64,000 nucleotides of DNA. Origin: Chachezhania antarctica (GTDB taxonomy: Bacteria; Pseudomonadota; Alphaproteobacteria; Rhodobacterales; Rhodobacteraceae). The notes beneath the pieces are model-generated. The model was given only the letters and a program-made list of their open reading frames with translations, ran no database searches and had not been told where the DNA came from. Below are positions 25,669-35,392 of the stretch, one piece after another (the first letter of the stretch is position 1; each line of letters begins with the position of its first letter). Location of the stretch: the NCBI RefSeq assembly GCF_003646465.1, contig NZ_QZEX01000016.1, forward strand, positions 1-64,000, read 5' to 3'. Position numbers and translations under genes: made by a program.

Positions 25669-25692
25669 GCGCAATTGCCGCGGCAGTTGCGC
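25669..25692. promoter_or_regulatory. 24-bp imperfect palindrome upstream of the pta-ackA operon
   Basis: The half-site GCGCAATTGCCG (25669-25680) is followed directly by CGGCAGTTGCGC (25681-25692), matching its inverse at 11 of 12 positions. It is 115 bases upstream of the MaoC-Pta ATG and 139 bases upstream of the divergent LprI-like gene, so it could serve either. It looks like a dimeric regulator site; alternatively it is a simple hairpin. Nothing else is evident in the 25555-25830 gap. Confidence 0.45.
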
Positions 25693-25830
25693 GATGGCCG
25701 GCGATTGGGCAGGGTTCGTAAATGTGTCGGGATGTCCGTAGGGGCAGGCCGCGGCACGGTTCACCCGGCTGCCGGACGTTCGGCGGCACAGCACTCCAAC
25801 CGGCCCCGCGCCGTTGCAAGGACCCACGCC

Positions 25831-26193
25831 ATGCGCCTACCTCTCACGCTTCCCTTTCTTCTCGCGCTCGCCCCAGCCAGCGCCGCTTTTGCACAAAGCT
25901 ACAACTGCTCCAACGCCGCTACGCCGACCGAGCACGCGATCTGCAATCACCGCGATCTGGCCAACATGGATGTCGAGATGGCCACGCTTTATGGCGTGGT
26001 CGGCAAGATGCCCATGATGATGGGCGAACGCGGCGCGGAAGAGGCCGCGGCTCAGACCTTCCTGACCACACGCAATGATTGCGGCGACGATACCGCCTGC
26101 CTGAAAAGCGCCTATTCCACCCGGATCAGCGCGCTGAAATCGACAATCGACACGGGCATGTCGAACTATTGCAAGGCCATCAAACTCTGCTGA
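25831..26193 (+). CDS. LprI-like (DUF1311) secreted protein
   Basis: A 120-residue protein with a Sec signal peptide (MRLPLTLPFLLALAPASAAFA, cleavage near residue 21-22) and a mature domain with six cysteines in the LprI pattern: YNCSNAATPTEHAICNHRDL, a long helix, then TRNDCGDDTACL and a final C-terminal Cys pair. Members are periplasmic or secreted; some inhibit lysozyme. The ATG is preceded by AAGGA. It is divergent from the pta-ackA operon, monocistronic, and its role here is unknown. Confidence 0.78.
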   Translation: MRLPLTLPFLLALAPASAAFAQSYNCSNAATPTEHAICNHRDLANMDVEMATLYGVVGKMPMMMGERGAEEAAAQTFLTTRNDCGDDTACLKSAYSTRISALKSTIDTGMSNYCKAIKLC

Positions 26194-26256
26194 GGCAGCA
26201 AATCTCCCCCTTGAGCGGACGACAGGAATCGCAGCGCGCGATTGAAAACCAGGGCT

Positions 26257-26742
26257 CTAGCGGCGGTAAATGAAGCAGCGGCCCTGCACCGCGCCCGATG
26301 GCAGCGGCATTTCTTCCAGATCCTCGAAGAACATCCTGTCGGACGAAATCACCAACCCGCCGGGCGCAAGATGCGGGGCGATCAGCGGCGACATCGTCTT
26401 CGCGAATGCCACGTTCTTGGCCGCGTTGTGACCGCCCAGATCGGCGTGGATCAGGCTGGCAACGGGGCCTGCATCGGCCAGTCGCGCGGGCAGGGTTTCG
26501 GTTATCTCGCCCAGAATCGCATGATCCTCGTCCGGCGTCGAATCGGGGTGCGAAGCGATGGCGCGTTCGAAGACGAAGATCTCTCGCCCCCGGATCTTTT
26601 CCCGCAAATGGTGAAACGTCCGGCCGTTACCCAACCCAAGCTCGTAGACCGGGCCGCCCATATGCGCGGTTTCCGCGATGGCATAATCGAGGCATGCACG
26701 CTGCGAGACCATGCGGTCTATGAAGATGTCCAGTCGGCTCAT
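26257..26742 (-). CDS. Small class I SAM-dependent methyltransferase (PF12692-like)
   Basis: A 161-residue predicted methyltransferase with motif I as VYELGLGNGRTFHHLRE, followed by an acidic IFVFERA and DLGGHN. It is short, without a clear substrate domain, and matches a family common in Rhodobacterales. A paralogue in the same window ends the glycan cluster at 50307-50786 and shares MSRLD..., LGLGNGRT and the same overall length. It stands alone here, opposite in strand to its neighbours, with no recognisable partner. Confidence 0.75.
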   Translation of the reverse strand: MSRLDIFIDRMVSQRACLDYAIAETAHMGGPVYELGLGNGRTFHHLREKIRGREIFVFERAIASHPDSTPDEDHAILGEITETLPARLADAGPVASLIHADLGGHNAAKNVAFAKTMSPLIAPHLAPGGLVISSDRMFFEDLEEMPLPSGAVQGRCFIYRR

Positions 26743-26973
26743 GCGTAGTCTCCACTATGGTTAACGACGATTAACAACGTCGGGTCGTTCCCGCTTCATG
26801 CCAAATACGGCGCGGGAAGTGTAGGGCCCCGGGCCGCAAGTAACGCGACCGCTATGCCACAGGTGCAATTGGGGTTTGACTAGCAGGCCGCCCCCACGCG
26901 ATTGTGGCGCCGACATCGGGGGACGCCGAGAAGGACCATGCCAATCCATACCGCCACAAACAGGCACGCCTGA

Positions 26974-28746
26974 ATGAAAGATCTGTTGTCAGTAGAAGAT
27001 CTTTCCATCGGCTTCGGCCGGGACCCCAGTGTTGTTGAAGGGGTCAGCTTTTCACTCAAGCCCGGAGGGACGCTGGCGCTGGTCGGCGAAAGCGGATCGG
27101 GCAAGACGATCACCTGCCGTGCGATCCTGCGGATCCTGCCCAAGGCGGCGCAGCTTCGCTCTGGCCGCGTGGTGCTGAACGGGCGCGATGGCGAACGCGT
27201 GCTCAGTTCGATGACCGAAAAGGAAATGCGCGCCGTTCGCGGCGATGCGGTGTCCATGATCTTCCAGGAACCGATGCGGTCCCTGTCGCCCCTGCACCGG
27301 ATCGGCAACCAGATCTCCGAGGTGCTGTGGCTGCACCGCGGCGCGACCGAGGCGCAGGCCAAGCGCAAGGTGCTGGAAACCTTCGAACATGTGGGCTTTC
27401 CCGATCCCGAACGCGCCTACCGGTCCTATCCGTTCGAACTGTCGGGCGGCATGCGCCAGCGGGCGATGATCGCCATGGCGATGGTGGGCGAGCCGGAGCT
27501 GCTGATCGCCGACGAACCGACGACCGCGCTTGATGTCACGACCCAGGCGCAGGTGTTGGGCCTTATCCGCCAGTTGCAGGCCGATACCGGCATGGCGCTG
27601 ATCCTTGTGACCCACGATCTGGGCGTCGTGGCCAACATGGCCAAGGACGTGGTGGTGATGCACAAGGGCCGCGTGATGGAATCCGGCCCGGCCGAACCCG
27701 TGCTGATGACCCCCGCACATGCCTACACGAAAAAACTTATCGCGGCGGCGCCGGCGATCCCCGAACCCACCGACGAACCCGCGCCCCCGCCGGCCGAGGT
27801 CACGGACCCGATCCTGACACTGAAGGACGTGTCCAAGACCTACACGATGCGCAGCGGCATGGGCCGGGAAACCCTGATCCACGCCTGCCAGCACGTCAGC
27901 CTCGTCCTGCCCCGCGGCAAGACACTGGCCATCGTGGGCGAAAGCGGATCGGGCAAGTCGACGGCGGCGCGGATCGCCCTTGGCGCCGAACTGCCCGATC
28001 CCGGTGGACAAGTCATGTTCACCCCCGATCCGGGCGGTGAAACCCTGAACGTCCACGCGATGGACCGGACCCAGCGCACGATGCTTCAAAGGCGCGCGCA
28101 GATGGTCTTTCAGGATCCGTATTCCTCGCTGTCCCCGCGGATGCGCATCCTTGATGCGCTGACCGAGCCGCTGGACATCCACAACATCGGCACCAAGGCC
28201 GAACGCCGCGAGCGGGCGGAAGAGATGCTGCGGCAGGTCAGCCTTGGCCCGGACATGCTGAAGCGGTTCCCGCATGCGTTTTCCGGCGGGCAGCGGCAGC
28301 GGCTGTCGATCGCCCGCGCGCTGACGCTGAACCCGGCGCTGCTGGTTTGCGACGAACCGACCTCGGCGCTGGACGTGTCGGTGCAGGAACAGATCCTGAC
28401 CCTGCTGGAAGACATCCGCGACCGGCTGGGCCTGTCCTACCTGTTCATCAGCCACGATCTGGCCGTCGTGTCGCGCATTGCCGACGAAGTCGCCGTGATG
28501 CGCCGCGGGCTGATCGTGGAGCAGGCGAGACCCGAACAATTGTTCAACGATCCGCATCATCCCTACACCAAGGCGCTTATTGCAGCGCGACCCGAACCCG
28601 ATATCTCCCGACCCATCGACCTGTCGCTTGTCGCGCAGGGCGCCGGATCGCCCGAGACCTGGCCGGAGGCATTCCGCATGACGAACACGGAATTCCCCGA
28701 GCTCTCAACTCTCAGCCCTGGACACAAGGTACGCTGTCATGTCTGA
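26974..28746 (+). CDS. Oligopeptide-type ABC importer, double ATPase
   Basis: A 590-residue fusion of two nucleotide-binding domains, equivalent to DppD plus DppF. The first half has Walker A GESGSGKT (residues 38-45), [10 protein letters not shown] and [11 protein letters not shown]; the second half (from about 275) has [24 protein letters not shown] and [10 protein letters not shown]. Each half carries the C-terminal oligopeptide-transporter extension (HPYTKALI). It starts with ATG and overlaps the binding-protein gene by 8 bases. Peptide, opine or glutathione-like substrates are all possible. Confidence 0.9.
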   Translation: MKDLLSVEDLSIGFGRDPSVVEGVSFSLKPGGTLALVGESGSGKTITCRAILRILPKAAQLRSGRVVLNGRDGERVLSSMTEKEMRAVRGDAVSMIFQEPMRSLSPLHRIGNQISEVLWLHRGATEAQAKRKVLETFEHVGFPDPERAYRSYPFELSGGMRQRAMIAMAMVGEPELLIADEPTTALDVTTQAQVLGLIRQLQADTGMALILVTHDLGVVANMAKDVVVMHKGRVMESGPAEPVLMTPAHAYTKKLIAAAPAIPEPTDEPAPPPAEVTDPILTLKDVSKTYTMRSGMGRETLIHACQHVSLVLPRGKTLAIVGESGSGKSTAARIALGAELPDPGGQVMFTPDPGGETLNVHAMDRTQRTMLQRRAQMVFQDPYSSLSPRMRILDALTEPLDIHNIGTKAERRERAEEMLRQVSLGPDMLKRFPHAFSGGQRQRLSIARALTLNPALLVCDEPTSALDVSVQEQILTLLEDIRDRLGLSYLFISHDLAVVSRIADEVAVMRRGLIVEQARPEQLFNDPHHPYTKALIAARPEPDISRPIDLSLVAQGAGSPETWPEAFRMTNTEFPELSTLSPGHKVRCHV

Positions 28747-30661
28747 ACACTACCGTTTCTCGATCCGGGCCGCATCGGCGGCCATCGCATTCGCCCTGAC
28801 CGCCGGCACCGCGCTGGCGCAGGTCGATCTGAAGCCGGTCCCCTACTGGAAGGCCGATGTCGAGGCGGGCAAGCTGCCCCCGGTCGCCGAAAGGGTGCCG
28901 TCGGCGCCCCTGATCGTGGATCTGGAGGCCAAGGGCCGCACCATCGGCACCCCGGGCGGCACGCTGAAGACCATGGTCACCCGCGACAAGGACATCCGCC
29001 AGATGGTCGTCTACGGCTATGCGCGGCTGGTGGGCTACGACGAGAAATACAACCTTGTGCCGGACATCCTGGAAAGCGTCGAAAACATCGACGACACCAA
29101 GGTCACGCTGAAGCTGCGCCCGGGCCACAAGTGGTCGGACGGGCATCCGTTCACGTCCGAGGATTTCCGCTACTGGTGGGACGACGTGGCCAACAACGAA
29201 CAGCTCCAGCCCTCCGGGCCGCCGGACTTCCTGAAGGTCGGGGGCGAACTGCCCAGCGTCACCTTCCCGGACGAAACGACGGTGGTCTTCGAATGGGTCG
29301 GGCCGAACCCGGACTTCCTGCAAAGCCTGGCCATGGCCAGCCCGACCTTCATCTATCGCCCGGCCCATTTCCTGAAGCAGTATCATGAAGATTACGCCGA
29401 TGCCGACACGCTCGCCGCGGCCATCGAGGATGAACGGTCGTCCAGCTGGGCCGCGCTGCACAACAAGCTCGACAACATGTACAAGTTCGACAACCCGGAC
29501 CTGCCGACGCTGCAGCCCTGGGTGAATTCGACCGACGGCAACAAGATCCGCCACCAGTTCGTGCGGAACCCCTACTATCACCGCGTCGACAGCACCGGGC
29601 AGCAACTGCCCTATATCGACACGGTCGAGATGGAGATCGTGGCCTCCGGGCTGGTTGCCGCGAAAAGCTATGCGGGCGAGACCGATCTGCAGGGCCGAGG
29701 CCTGTCGTTTTCGGATATTGCCGTCCTGAAGAAGGGCGAAAAGGAAAACGGGACCTACACCACCCTTCTGTGGCCGACGGGCGTTGCGTCGCAACTGGCG
29801 ATTTACCCCAACCTGAACGTGGACGATGCCGGCTGGCAGAAGGTCCTGCGCGATGTCCGCGTCCGCCGCGCACTGTCGCTGGGGATCGACCGCGAAGGCC
29901 TGAACAAGGCACTGTTCTTCAACCTGGCCACCCCCGCCGCGATGTCGGTGCTGCCGGAAAGCCCGATGTACCAGGAAAAGTTCCGCGAGGCCTATGCCGC
30001 GCATGACGTCGCCGCCGCGAACGAGATGCTGGACGAGGCCGGGCTGGACAAGAAGGGCCCCGACGGCATCCGCCTGCTGCCCGATGGCCGCCCGATGGAG
30101 CTGATCATCGAAACCGCCGGCGAACGCCAGGAAGAAGAGAACGCACTTCAGATCATCACCGACAACTGGAAAGATATCGGTGTGAAACTGGTGATGCGTC
30201 CGCTGGACCGCGACATCCTGCGCAACCGGGTCTTTGCCGGCACGACGATGGCGTCGGTCTGGTACGGCTGGGACGACGGCCTGCCGCAGCCCTTCACCTC
30301 GCCCTCGTACCTGGCACCACGCTACCAAGACTTCCTGGCATGGCCGAAATGGGGCCAGTACTACCAGACGGGCGGCACCGCCGGTGAAAAGCCCGACCTG
30401 CCCGAAGCGATCCGCCTGATGGATCTGGCGTCTGCGTGGGAAAAAGCCACCACCACCGAAGAACGCAGCGAGATCTGGACCGAGATGCTGGCCATCCACG
30501 CAGATCAGGTCTACGGCATCGGCACGGTGAACCAGGCGCCACAGCCGATCGTGGTGTCGGACAAACTGCGCAACGTTCCGGAACGCGCCATGTGGGCGTG
30601 GGATCCGGGTGCGCATTTCGGGGTTCACCGGACCGACGAATTTTTCTTCGCGGCTGAGTAA
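28739..30661 (+). CDS. ABC transporter substrate-binding protein (SBP_bac_5)
   Basis: A 640-residue periplasmic binding protein with a signal peptide (basic start, hydrophobic FALTAGTALAQ, cleavage near residue 30). Family hallmarks include LKPVPYWKADVEAGKL, LVPDILESV, RPGHKWSDGHPFTSEDF and LSLGIDREGLNKALF. It is longer than typical DppA (about 530) because of an extended middle part. It lies between the double ATPase and two permease genes, so it determines the specificity of this transporter. The ligand is not predictable from sequence. Confidence 0.92.
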   Translation: MSEHYRFSIRAASAAIAFALTAGTALAQVDLKPVPYWKADVEAGKLPPVAERVPSAPLIVDLEAKGRTIGTPGGTLKTMVTRDKDIRQMVVYGYARLVGYDEKYNLVPDILESVENIDDTKVTLKLRPGHKWSDGHPFTSEDFRYWWDDVANNEQLQPSGPPDFLKVGGELPSVTFPDETTVVFEWVGPNPDFLQSLAMASPTFIYRPAHFLKQYHEDYADADTLAAAIEDERSSSWAALHNKLDNMYKFDNPDLPTLQPWVNSTDGNKIRHQFVRNPYYHRVDSTGQQLPYIDTVEMEIVASGLVAAKSYAGETDLQGRGLSFSDIAVLKKGEKENGTYTTLLWPTGVASQLAIYPNLNVDDAGWQKVLRDVRVRRALSLGIDREGLNKALFFNLATPAAMSVLPESPMYQEKFREAYAAHDVAAANEMLDEAGLDKKGPDGIRLLPDGRPMELIIETAGERQEEENALQIITDNWKDIGVKLVMRPLDRDILRNRVFAGTTMASVWYGWDDGLPQPFTSPSYLAPRYQDFLAWPKWGQYYQTGGTAGEKPDLPEAIRLMDLASAWEKATTTEERSEIWTEMLAIHADQVYGIGTVNQAPQPIVVSDKLRNVPERAMWAWDPGAHFGVHRTDEFFFAAE

Positions 30662-30688
30662 AGTAAAAAGTAAGGGGTACGTCGGGCG

Positions 30689-31717
30689 ATGCAGCTTCTG
30701 AGATACGCAATCTACCGGTTCGGCACCATGCTGCTTACGCTCTTGGTGGTGTCGGTCCTGGTGTTCGCGATCATCAACCTGCCGCCCGGCGACTATATCT
30801 CGAACCAGATCAACGAACTGCGCGCGACAGGGCAGGCAAGCGGGCTGGCCAAGGCCGAATTCCTGCGTCGGGAATATTCGCTCGATAAGCCACTGTGGCA
30901 GCAATACATGATCTGGATGGGCTTCATGCCCGGGGTCCACGGCTTCTCCGGCCTGATCCAGGGCAATTTCGGCTGGTCCTTCGAATTTGACGCACCGGTG
31001 GCCGAAATCGTAGGCGACACGTTATGGCTGACCGTGCTCGTCAACGTGGCTGCGGTTCTGTTCGTCTACATGGTGGCGCTGCCCTTGGGCATCTTGGCCG
31101 CGGCGCGATCCAAGACGTGGATCGACTATTCTTCGGCCTTCGTGGGCTATCTTGGCCTTGCCACGCCCAACTTCCTGCTGGCGCTGATCCTGTTCCACTA
31201 CGGCAACAAGCATCTGGGCCTGCCCATCGGCGGGCTGATGGATCCGGCCTATGAAGGCGCGCCGATGTCGTGGGGCAAGGTACAGTCCATCCTCGGGCAC
31301 ATGATCGTTCCTACCTTCGTGATCGGTACCTCAGGGGCTGCCGCGATGATGCAGCGGCTTCGGGCCAACCTGCTCGATGAGCTGGGCAAGCCTTACGTCG
31401 AAACCGCCATCGCCAAGGGGATGAGCGAACGGCGCATGCTGATAAAATACCCGCTGCGGATGGCCTTCAACCCGTTCGTGGCCGATATCGGCAACCTGCT
31501 GCCAGCGATGGTCTCGGGCTCGGTTCTCGTGTCTGTGGTGATGGGGCTTCAGACCATCGGGCCGTCGCTTCTGATCGCGCTCAAATCGCAGGACCTGTTC
31601 CTGACCGGCTTCATCCTGATGTTCGTGGCCCTCCTGACGCTGATCGGGACGATGATCTCCGACGTGCTGCTGGTGCTTCTTGACCCCCGCATCCGCTACG
31701 AGGGCCGAGACATATGA
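30689..31717 (+). CDS. ABC transporter permease (DppB type)
   Basis: A 342-residue inner-membrane permease with about six helices. It starts MQLLRYAIYRFGTMLLTLLVV, has the typical GNFGWSFEFDAPVAEIVGDTLWLTVLVN and the ATPase-contact loop with a GMSERRMLIKYPLRMA sequence (EAA-type loop), followed by a LVSVVMGLQTIGP membrane stretch. It overlaps the second permease by 4 bases. The product forms the heterodimeric channel with the next protein. Confidence 0.92.
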   Translation: MQLLRYAIYRFGTMLLTLLVVSVLVFAIINLPPGDYISNQINELRATGQASGLAKAEFLRREYSLDKPLWQQYMIWMGFMPGVHGFSGLIQGNFGWSFEFDAPVAEIVGDTLWLTVLVNVAAVLFVYMVALPLGILAAARSKTWIDYSSAFVGYLGLATPNFLLALILFHYGNKHLGLPIGGLMDPAYEGAPMSWGKVQSILGHMIVPTFVIGTSGAAAMMQRLRANLLDELGKPYVETAIAKGMSERRMLIKYPLRMAFNPFVADIGNLLPAMVSGSVLVSVVMGLQTIGPSLLIALKSQDLFLTGFILMFVALLTLIGTMISDVLLVLLDPRIRYEGRDI

Positions 31718-32868
31718 CCCAGCTTCCCGACGGCCGCTACGTCGACGACGCACCGTTCGACGCCGATGCCGGCCTGACCACGCCGGAACGCGCCGATCTC
31801 GATGCGCCCAACGCTTTGCTGGTCTGGCGCAAGTTCCGCCGCCACAAGCTGGGGCTGATATCGGGCGCGTTCCTGCTGCTGTGCTACCTGCTGCTACCCG
31901 TGGCCGGGTTCTTCGCGCCTTATGCCCCCAACGACCGGCACCCGGACCACCAGTACAAGGCGCCCGAAAGCATCCGCCTGTTCCACGAAGGCAGCTTCAT
32001 CGGCCCCTACATCTATTCGGTGGAGGAGGTGCTGGACATGGAGACCTACACCTACAAGTACATTCCCGACACCGACACGCCTCTGCCGCTGAAGTTCTTC
32101 TGCCTGGGCGATCAATGGCAAGTCTTCGGGCTGATCCCGTCGAACCGGCACCTGTTCTGTTCCCCCACCGAAGATCCAATCTTCCTTTGGGGGTCCGACC
32201 AGCTGGGCCGCGACGTGTTCTCCCGGATCCTCTACGGCGCGCAGCTGTCGTTGACGGTGGGCTTGATCGGGATCTCGGTGTCGTTCTTCTTCGGCATCGG
32301 GCTGGGCTCGATCGCCGGCTATTTCGGTGGCCGGATCGACTGGGTGATCCAGCGCGTGATCGAGATCCTGCGAAGCCTGCCCGAATTGCCGCTGTGGCTT
32401 GCGCTGTCGGCGGCGGTGCCGTCGAACTGGGGGCCGGTGGCCGTGTTCTTCATCATCTCGATCATCCTCGGCATCCTCGACTGGCCCGGCATGGCGCGGG
32501 CCGTGCGGGCCAAGTTCCTGTCGCTGCGCGAGGAAGAGTTCGTGCGCGCGGCCGAAATGATGGGCGCGCCATCCGGGCGGGTGATCCGCCGGCACCTGAT
32601 CCCCAACTTCTCAAGCCACCTCATCGCATCGGCCACCTTGTCGATTCCGGCGATGATCCTTGGGGAAACCGCCCTGTCCTTCCTGGGCCTTGGCCTGCGG
32701 GCACCGGCGGTATCGTGGGGCGTGATGTTGAACGACGCACAGAACCTAGCCTCTATCGAGATATACCCGTGGCTTGCGATCCCCATGATTCCGATCATCG
32801 TGGTGGTACTGGCCTTCAATTTCTTCGGCGACGGCTTACGTGACTCGCTGGATCCCTACGAAAGCTGA
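31714..32868 (+). CDS. ABC transporter permease (DppC type)
   Basis: A 384-residue permease. It has a long N-terminal extension (about 40 residues) before the first helix LGLISGAFLLLCYLLLPVAG, then a periplasmic insertion and the core with GSDQLGRDVFSRILYGAQLSL and EAA-like MMGAPSGRVIRRHLIPN. The GETALSFLGLGLR text near the C terminus is typical for this family. It overlaps the upstream permease. A YghU-type GST gene follows 60 bases later. Confidence 0.92.
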   Translation: MTQLPDGRYVDDAPFDADAGLTTPERADLDAPNALLVWRKFRRHKLGLISGAFLLLCYLLLPVAGFFAPYAPNDRHPDHQYKAPESIRLFHEGSFIGPYIYSVEEVLDMETYTYKYIPDTDTPLPLKFFCLGDQWQVFGLIPSNRHLFCSPTEDPIFLWGSDQLGRDVFSRILYGAQLSLTVGLIGISVSFFFGIGLGSIAGYFGGRIDWVIQRVIEILRSLPELPLWLALSAAVPSNWGPVAVFFIISIILGILDWPGMARAVRAKFLSLREEEFVRAAEMMGAPSGRVIRRHLIPNFSSHLIASATLSIPAMILGETALSFLGLGLRAPAVSWGVMLNDAQNLASIEIYPWLAIPMIPIIVVVLAFNFFGDGLRDSLDPYES

Positions 32869-32928
32869 AGTCACTTTCGCAGAAGGCCCAAACGGAACCG
32901 ACAGGACACCTGAAAGGAATCCGAACCC

Positions 32929-33798
32929 ATGAGCGACGTTTACGAGCCCCCCAAGGTCTGGACCTGGGAAAAGGAAAGCGGCGGCAATTTCGCCAGCATC
33001 AACCGCCCCGTTTCGGGTGCCACCCACGACAAGGAACTGCCGCGCGGCGAGCATCCCCACCAGCTGCATTCGCTGGCCACGCCCAATGGCCAGAAGGTGA
33101 CCATCCTGTTCGAGGAGCTTCTGGCGGCCGGCCACAAGGATGCCGAGTACGATGCCTGGCTGATCAATATCGGCGATGGCGATCAGTTCGGATCGGGCTT
33201 CGTCGAGATCAACCCGAACTCGAAGATCCCGGCGATGGTCGACTATTCGACCGAAAAGCCGACCCGCATCTTCGAAAGCGGCGCGATCCTTCTGTACCTG
33301 GCCGAAAAGTTCAACGCCTTCCTGCCGGCCGATCCGGCGAACCGGGCGGAACTGCTGTCGTGGCTGATGTGGCAGATGGGCTCGGCCCCGTTCCTGGGCG
33401 GCGGTTTCGGCCATTTCTACGCCTACGCGCCGGAGAAGTACGAATACCCGATCAACCGCTACGCGATGGAAGTGAAACGCCAGCTCGACGTGCTCGACAA
33501 GCACCTGGCCGACAAGACCTTCATGCTGGGCGACGAATACACCATCGCCGACATGGCGATCTGGCCGTGGTACGGCAACCTGTGCCTTGGCCGTGCCTAC
33601 AACGCGGGCGAGTTCCTTGATGTCGCGTCCTACAAGAACGTCGTCCGGTGGGCGGAAATGCTGGATGCCCGCCCCGCCGTGAAGCGTGGCCGCATGGTCA
33701 ACAAGGCCATGGGCGACCCGTCCGAGCAGCTTCACGAACGCCATGATGCGTCGGATTTCGAAACGAAGACACAGGACAAGCTGGCGGAATCGGCGTAA
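32929..33798 (+). CDS. yghU: Nu-class glutathione S-transferase YghU
   Basis: A 289-residue GST-family protein that begins YEPPKVWTWEKESGGNFASINRPV, typical of YghU/YfcG. The thioredoxin-like domain follows from about residue 50 with NPNSKIPAMVD and FESGAILLYLAEKF; the helical domain includes WLMWQMGSAPFLGGGFGHF. Related proteins are disulfide-bond reductases active with glutathione or glutathionylspermidine. It lies 60 bases beyond the ABC transporter operon and is followed by an intrinsic terminator, so it may be the last gene of that unit. Confidence 0.9.
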   Translation: MSDVYEPPKVWTWEKESGGNFASINRPVSGATHDKELPRGEHPHQLHSLATPNGQKVTILFEELLAAGHKDAEYDAWLINIGDGDQFGSGFVEINPNSKIPAMVDYSTEKPTRIFESGAILLYLAEKFNAFLPADPANRAELLSWLMWQMGSAPFLGGGFGHFYAYAPEKYEYPINRYAMEVKRQLDVLDKHLADKTFMLGDEYTIADMAIWPWYGNLCLGRAYNAGEFLDVASYKNVVRWAEMLDARPAVKRGRMVNKAMGDPSEQLHERHDASDFETKTQDKLAESA

Positions 33799-33822
33799 CC
33801 GCCGCGCCGCACCTGCCCTTTT

Positions 33823-33861
33823 CGGCCACCGGTCATCCCGACCGGTGGCCGATTTGTTTTT
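33823..33861 (+). terminator. Rho-independent terminator after yghU
   Basis: CGGCCACCGGT (33823-33833) pairs perfectly with ACCGGTGGCCG (33841-33851) over a 7-base loop, and is followed by ATTTGTTTTT. It lies 25 bases past the stop of the YghU gene. Confidence 0.9.
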
Positions 33862-34038
33862 CGTACAAACTGTCGCAGTAGTTGGGTTTTTACGTTACCC
33901 TTGCGTTAAGTGAGTCTTGGACTCACGTTTAAAGAGGGCCAGCCGGGAGCATGTGCCACCGAAATGGACGCCGGTTCCAGCATCCGGCAGGCACAGATCC
34001 CCGACCGCTCGGACAGCGTTGAAAGGACTGGTGTGTCG

Positions 34039-34737
34039 ATGAGTGCCGATGACGGTGAGAACGGTTCCGGCGGGGACCAAGACCTGGACGGAACGACAAG
34101 CGACAGACACGAAGACCCCCGCACGCCCCCGGACGACGAACAACAGGATCTGGAATGGGTCCTGTCCGTATTTGACGATATCGAAGCATTCCTGCAGACG
34201 CATCGGATCCAAGCGGCGGCCTGTGAAATTGCCCATGTCCGCCGACGACTGGCCCCGATCCTGCGCCGGCCCGCCGACGCTGCGGGAGGCACTGCGCTAC
34301 AGGACGGGGTGGACGGCCTGAAACAAGCTCTCCGGCAGGCGAACAACCGCGCGGCCGATGCCCGCGACGACCTTTTCGCGCTCTTCATGTCGGGTCTGCC
34401 CGGCGTCGAACGGCTGCTGTTCGACCACGCCCCTGTGATGATGCATTCCTTCGACCGGGAGGGCCGCCTCGTGCAGGTCAGCTCGTACTGGCTGGATGTC
34501 ATGAAACAGTCCCGCAAGCACGTGATCGGCACGCACTCCCGCCATTTCATGACCCTGAAAAGCCAGGACAAGGCACAGGCGCTGCTGCCTGTGCTGTTCG
34601 AAAACGGCCGTATCGACGATGTGGAACTGGACCTTGTCCGCAGTGACGGAGAAGTTCTTCCCGTCACCTTCTCGGCGGCTCTGCGCCATGGCATGGGTCG
34701 TGCCGAGCCGACGTCCATCGCGCTGACACGGATCTGA
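34039..34737 (+). CDS. PAS-domain protein without an output domain
   Basis: The ATG at 34039 gives 232 residues; in-frame starts at 33910 (GTG) and 33964 (ATG) would add 43 or 25. The N-terminal third is acidic and low-complexity, the middle (about 40-110) is helical with charged heptads (DAEAFLQTHR-like text and RRRLAPILRR), and residues about 130-230 form a PAS domain (LLFDHAPVMMHSFDREGRLVQVSSYW ... GTHSRHFMTL). There is no kinase, cyclase or GGDEF part, so it may bind a partner. It is convergent with the following hydrolase, 9 bases apart. Confidence 0.7.
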   Translation: MSADDGENGSGGDQDLDGTTSDRHEDPRTPPDDEQQDLEWVLSVFDDIEAFLQTHRIQAAACEIAHVRRRLAPILRRPADAAGGTALQDGVDGLKQALRQANNRAADARDDLFALFMSGLPGVERLLFDHAPVMMHSFDREGRLVQVSSYWLDVMKQSRKHVIGTHSRHFMTLKSQDKAQALLPVLFENGRIDDVELDLVRSDGEVLPVTFSAALRHGMGRAEPTSIALTRI

Positions 34738-34746
34738 CCCTGCGGT

Positions 34747-35379
34747 TCACGCGCCCCGCGTCCACCGCGCGATGGCGTCCGCAGCCGTTGAAAGATGATC
34801 GTCCAGACCCAGCCCGGTCACCCGCTTGCACGGTTTCAGGTCATGGTCGCCGTCTTCAAGCCAGTGAAACGTGATCCGGTCGGACAAGGCGTAGCCCGCC
34901 ACCTCCTCCCGCGTGCCAAAGGGGTCGCGGGTGCCCTGGCAGATGAGCGTGGGCATCTGCAGGTTTGCCAGGTGGTCCGTGCGCAACTTGTCCGGCTTGC
35001 CCTGCGGGTGGAAGGGGTAGCCAAGGCAGATCAGCCCCGCGATCCGGTCCCCCATCCCATCGGCGATCAGGCTCGCGACACGGCCGCCCATGCTCTTGCC
35101 GCCGATGAACAGCGGGCCGTCATGCGGCAGGGCATCGATGGCGGCGCGGTATTCCCCGGCCAGCAGCTCGACCTTCGGCGGCGGGCGTTTGGGTCCGCCG
35201 GTGCGGCGGTCGGCCATGTAGGCGAACTCGAACCGGGCGACGCGCAGCCCGCGATCTGCCAGCCTTTCGGCAACCAATGTCATACACGGTGTGTCCATCG
35301 CCGCACCGGCGCCATGGGCCAGCAGGAACGTAGGCCGGCCCGGCTCGTCGCCGTTCAGCAGGAAGTCGTGGCCCGGCAT
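34747..35379 (-). CDS. Alpha/beta hydrolase (KANL3/Tex30-like)
   Basis: A 210-residue hydrolase starting MPGHDFLLNGDEPGRPTFLLAHGAGAAMDTP. The oxyanion HGAG motif and a nucleophile elbow GGKSMGGRVA are visible, and the acid/histidine pair may be in QGTRDPFG and EDGDHDLKP. This pattern is the KANL3/Tex30 family of uncertain function. The ATG at 35379 is preferred over an in-frame start 22 codons upstream that would overlap rpe. It lies 13 bases downstream of the rpe stop, so it is probably in the rpe unit. Confidence 0.8.
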   Translation of the reverse strand: MPGHDFLLNGDEPGRPTFLLAHGAGAAMDTPCMTLVAERLADRGLRVARFEFAYMADRRTGGPKRPPPKVELLAGEYRAAIDALPHDGPLFIGGKSMGGRVASLIADGMGDRIAGLICLGYPFHPQGKPDKLRTDHLANLQMPTLICQGTRDPFGTREEVAGYALSDRITFHWLEDGDHDLKPCKRVTGLGLDDHLSTAADAIARWTRGA

Positions 35380-35392
35380 CGCGATGCCCCGA

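Noticed and set aside
28712-30940. 742-codon antisense open frame opposite the ABC binding-protein gene
   Set aside because: Shadow of the plus-strand gene, rich in His/Arg/Gly/Gln as expected from reversed high-GC codons; no domain match.
33910-34038. GTG start at 33910 for the PAS protein
   Set aside because: The added residues are not PAS-like; the GTG lies right after a terminator and has no ribosome-binding site.
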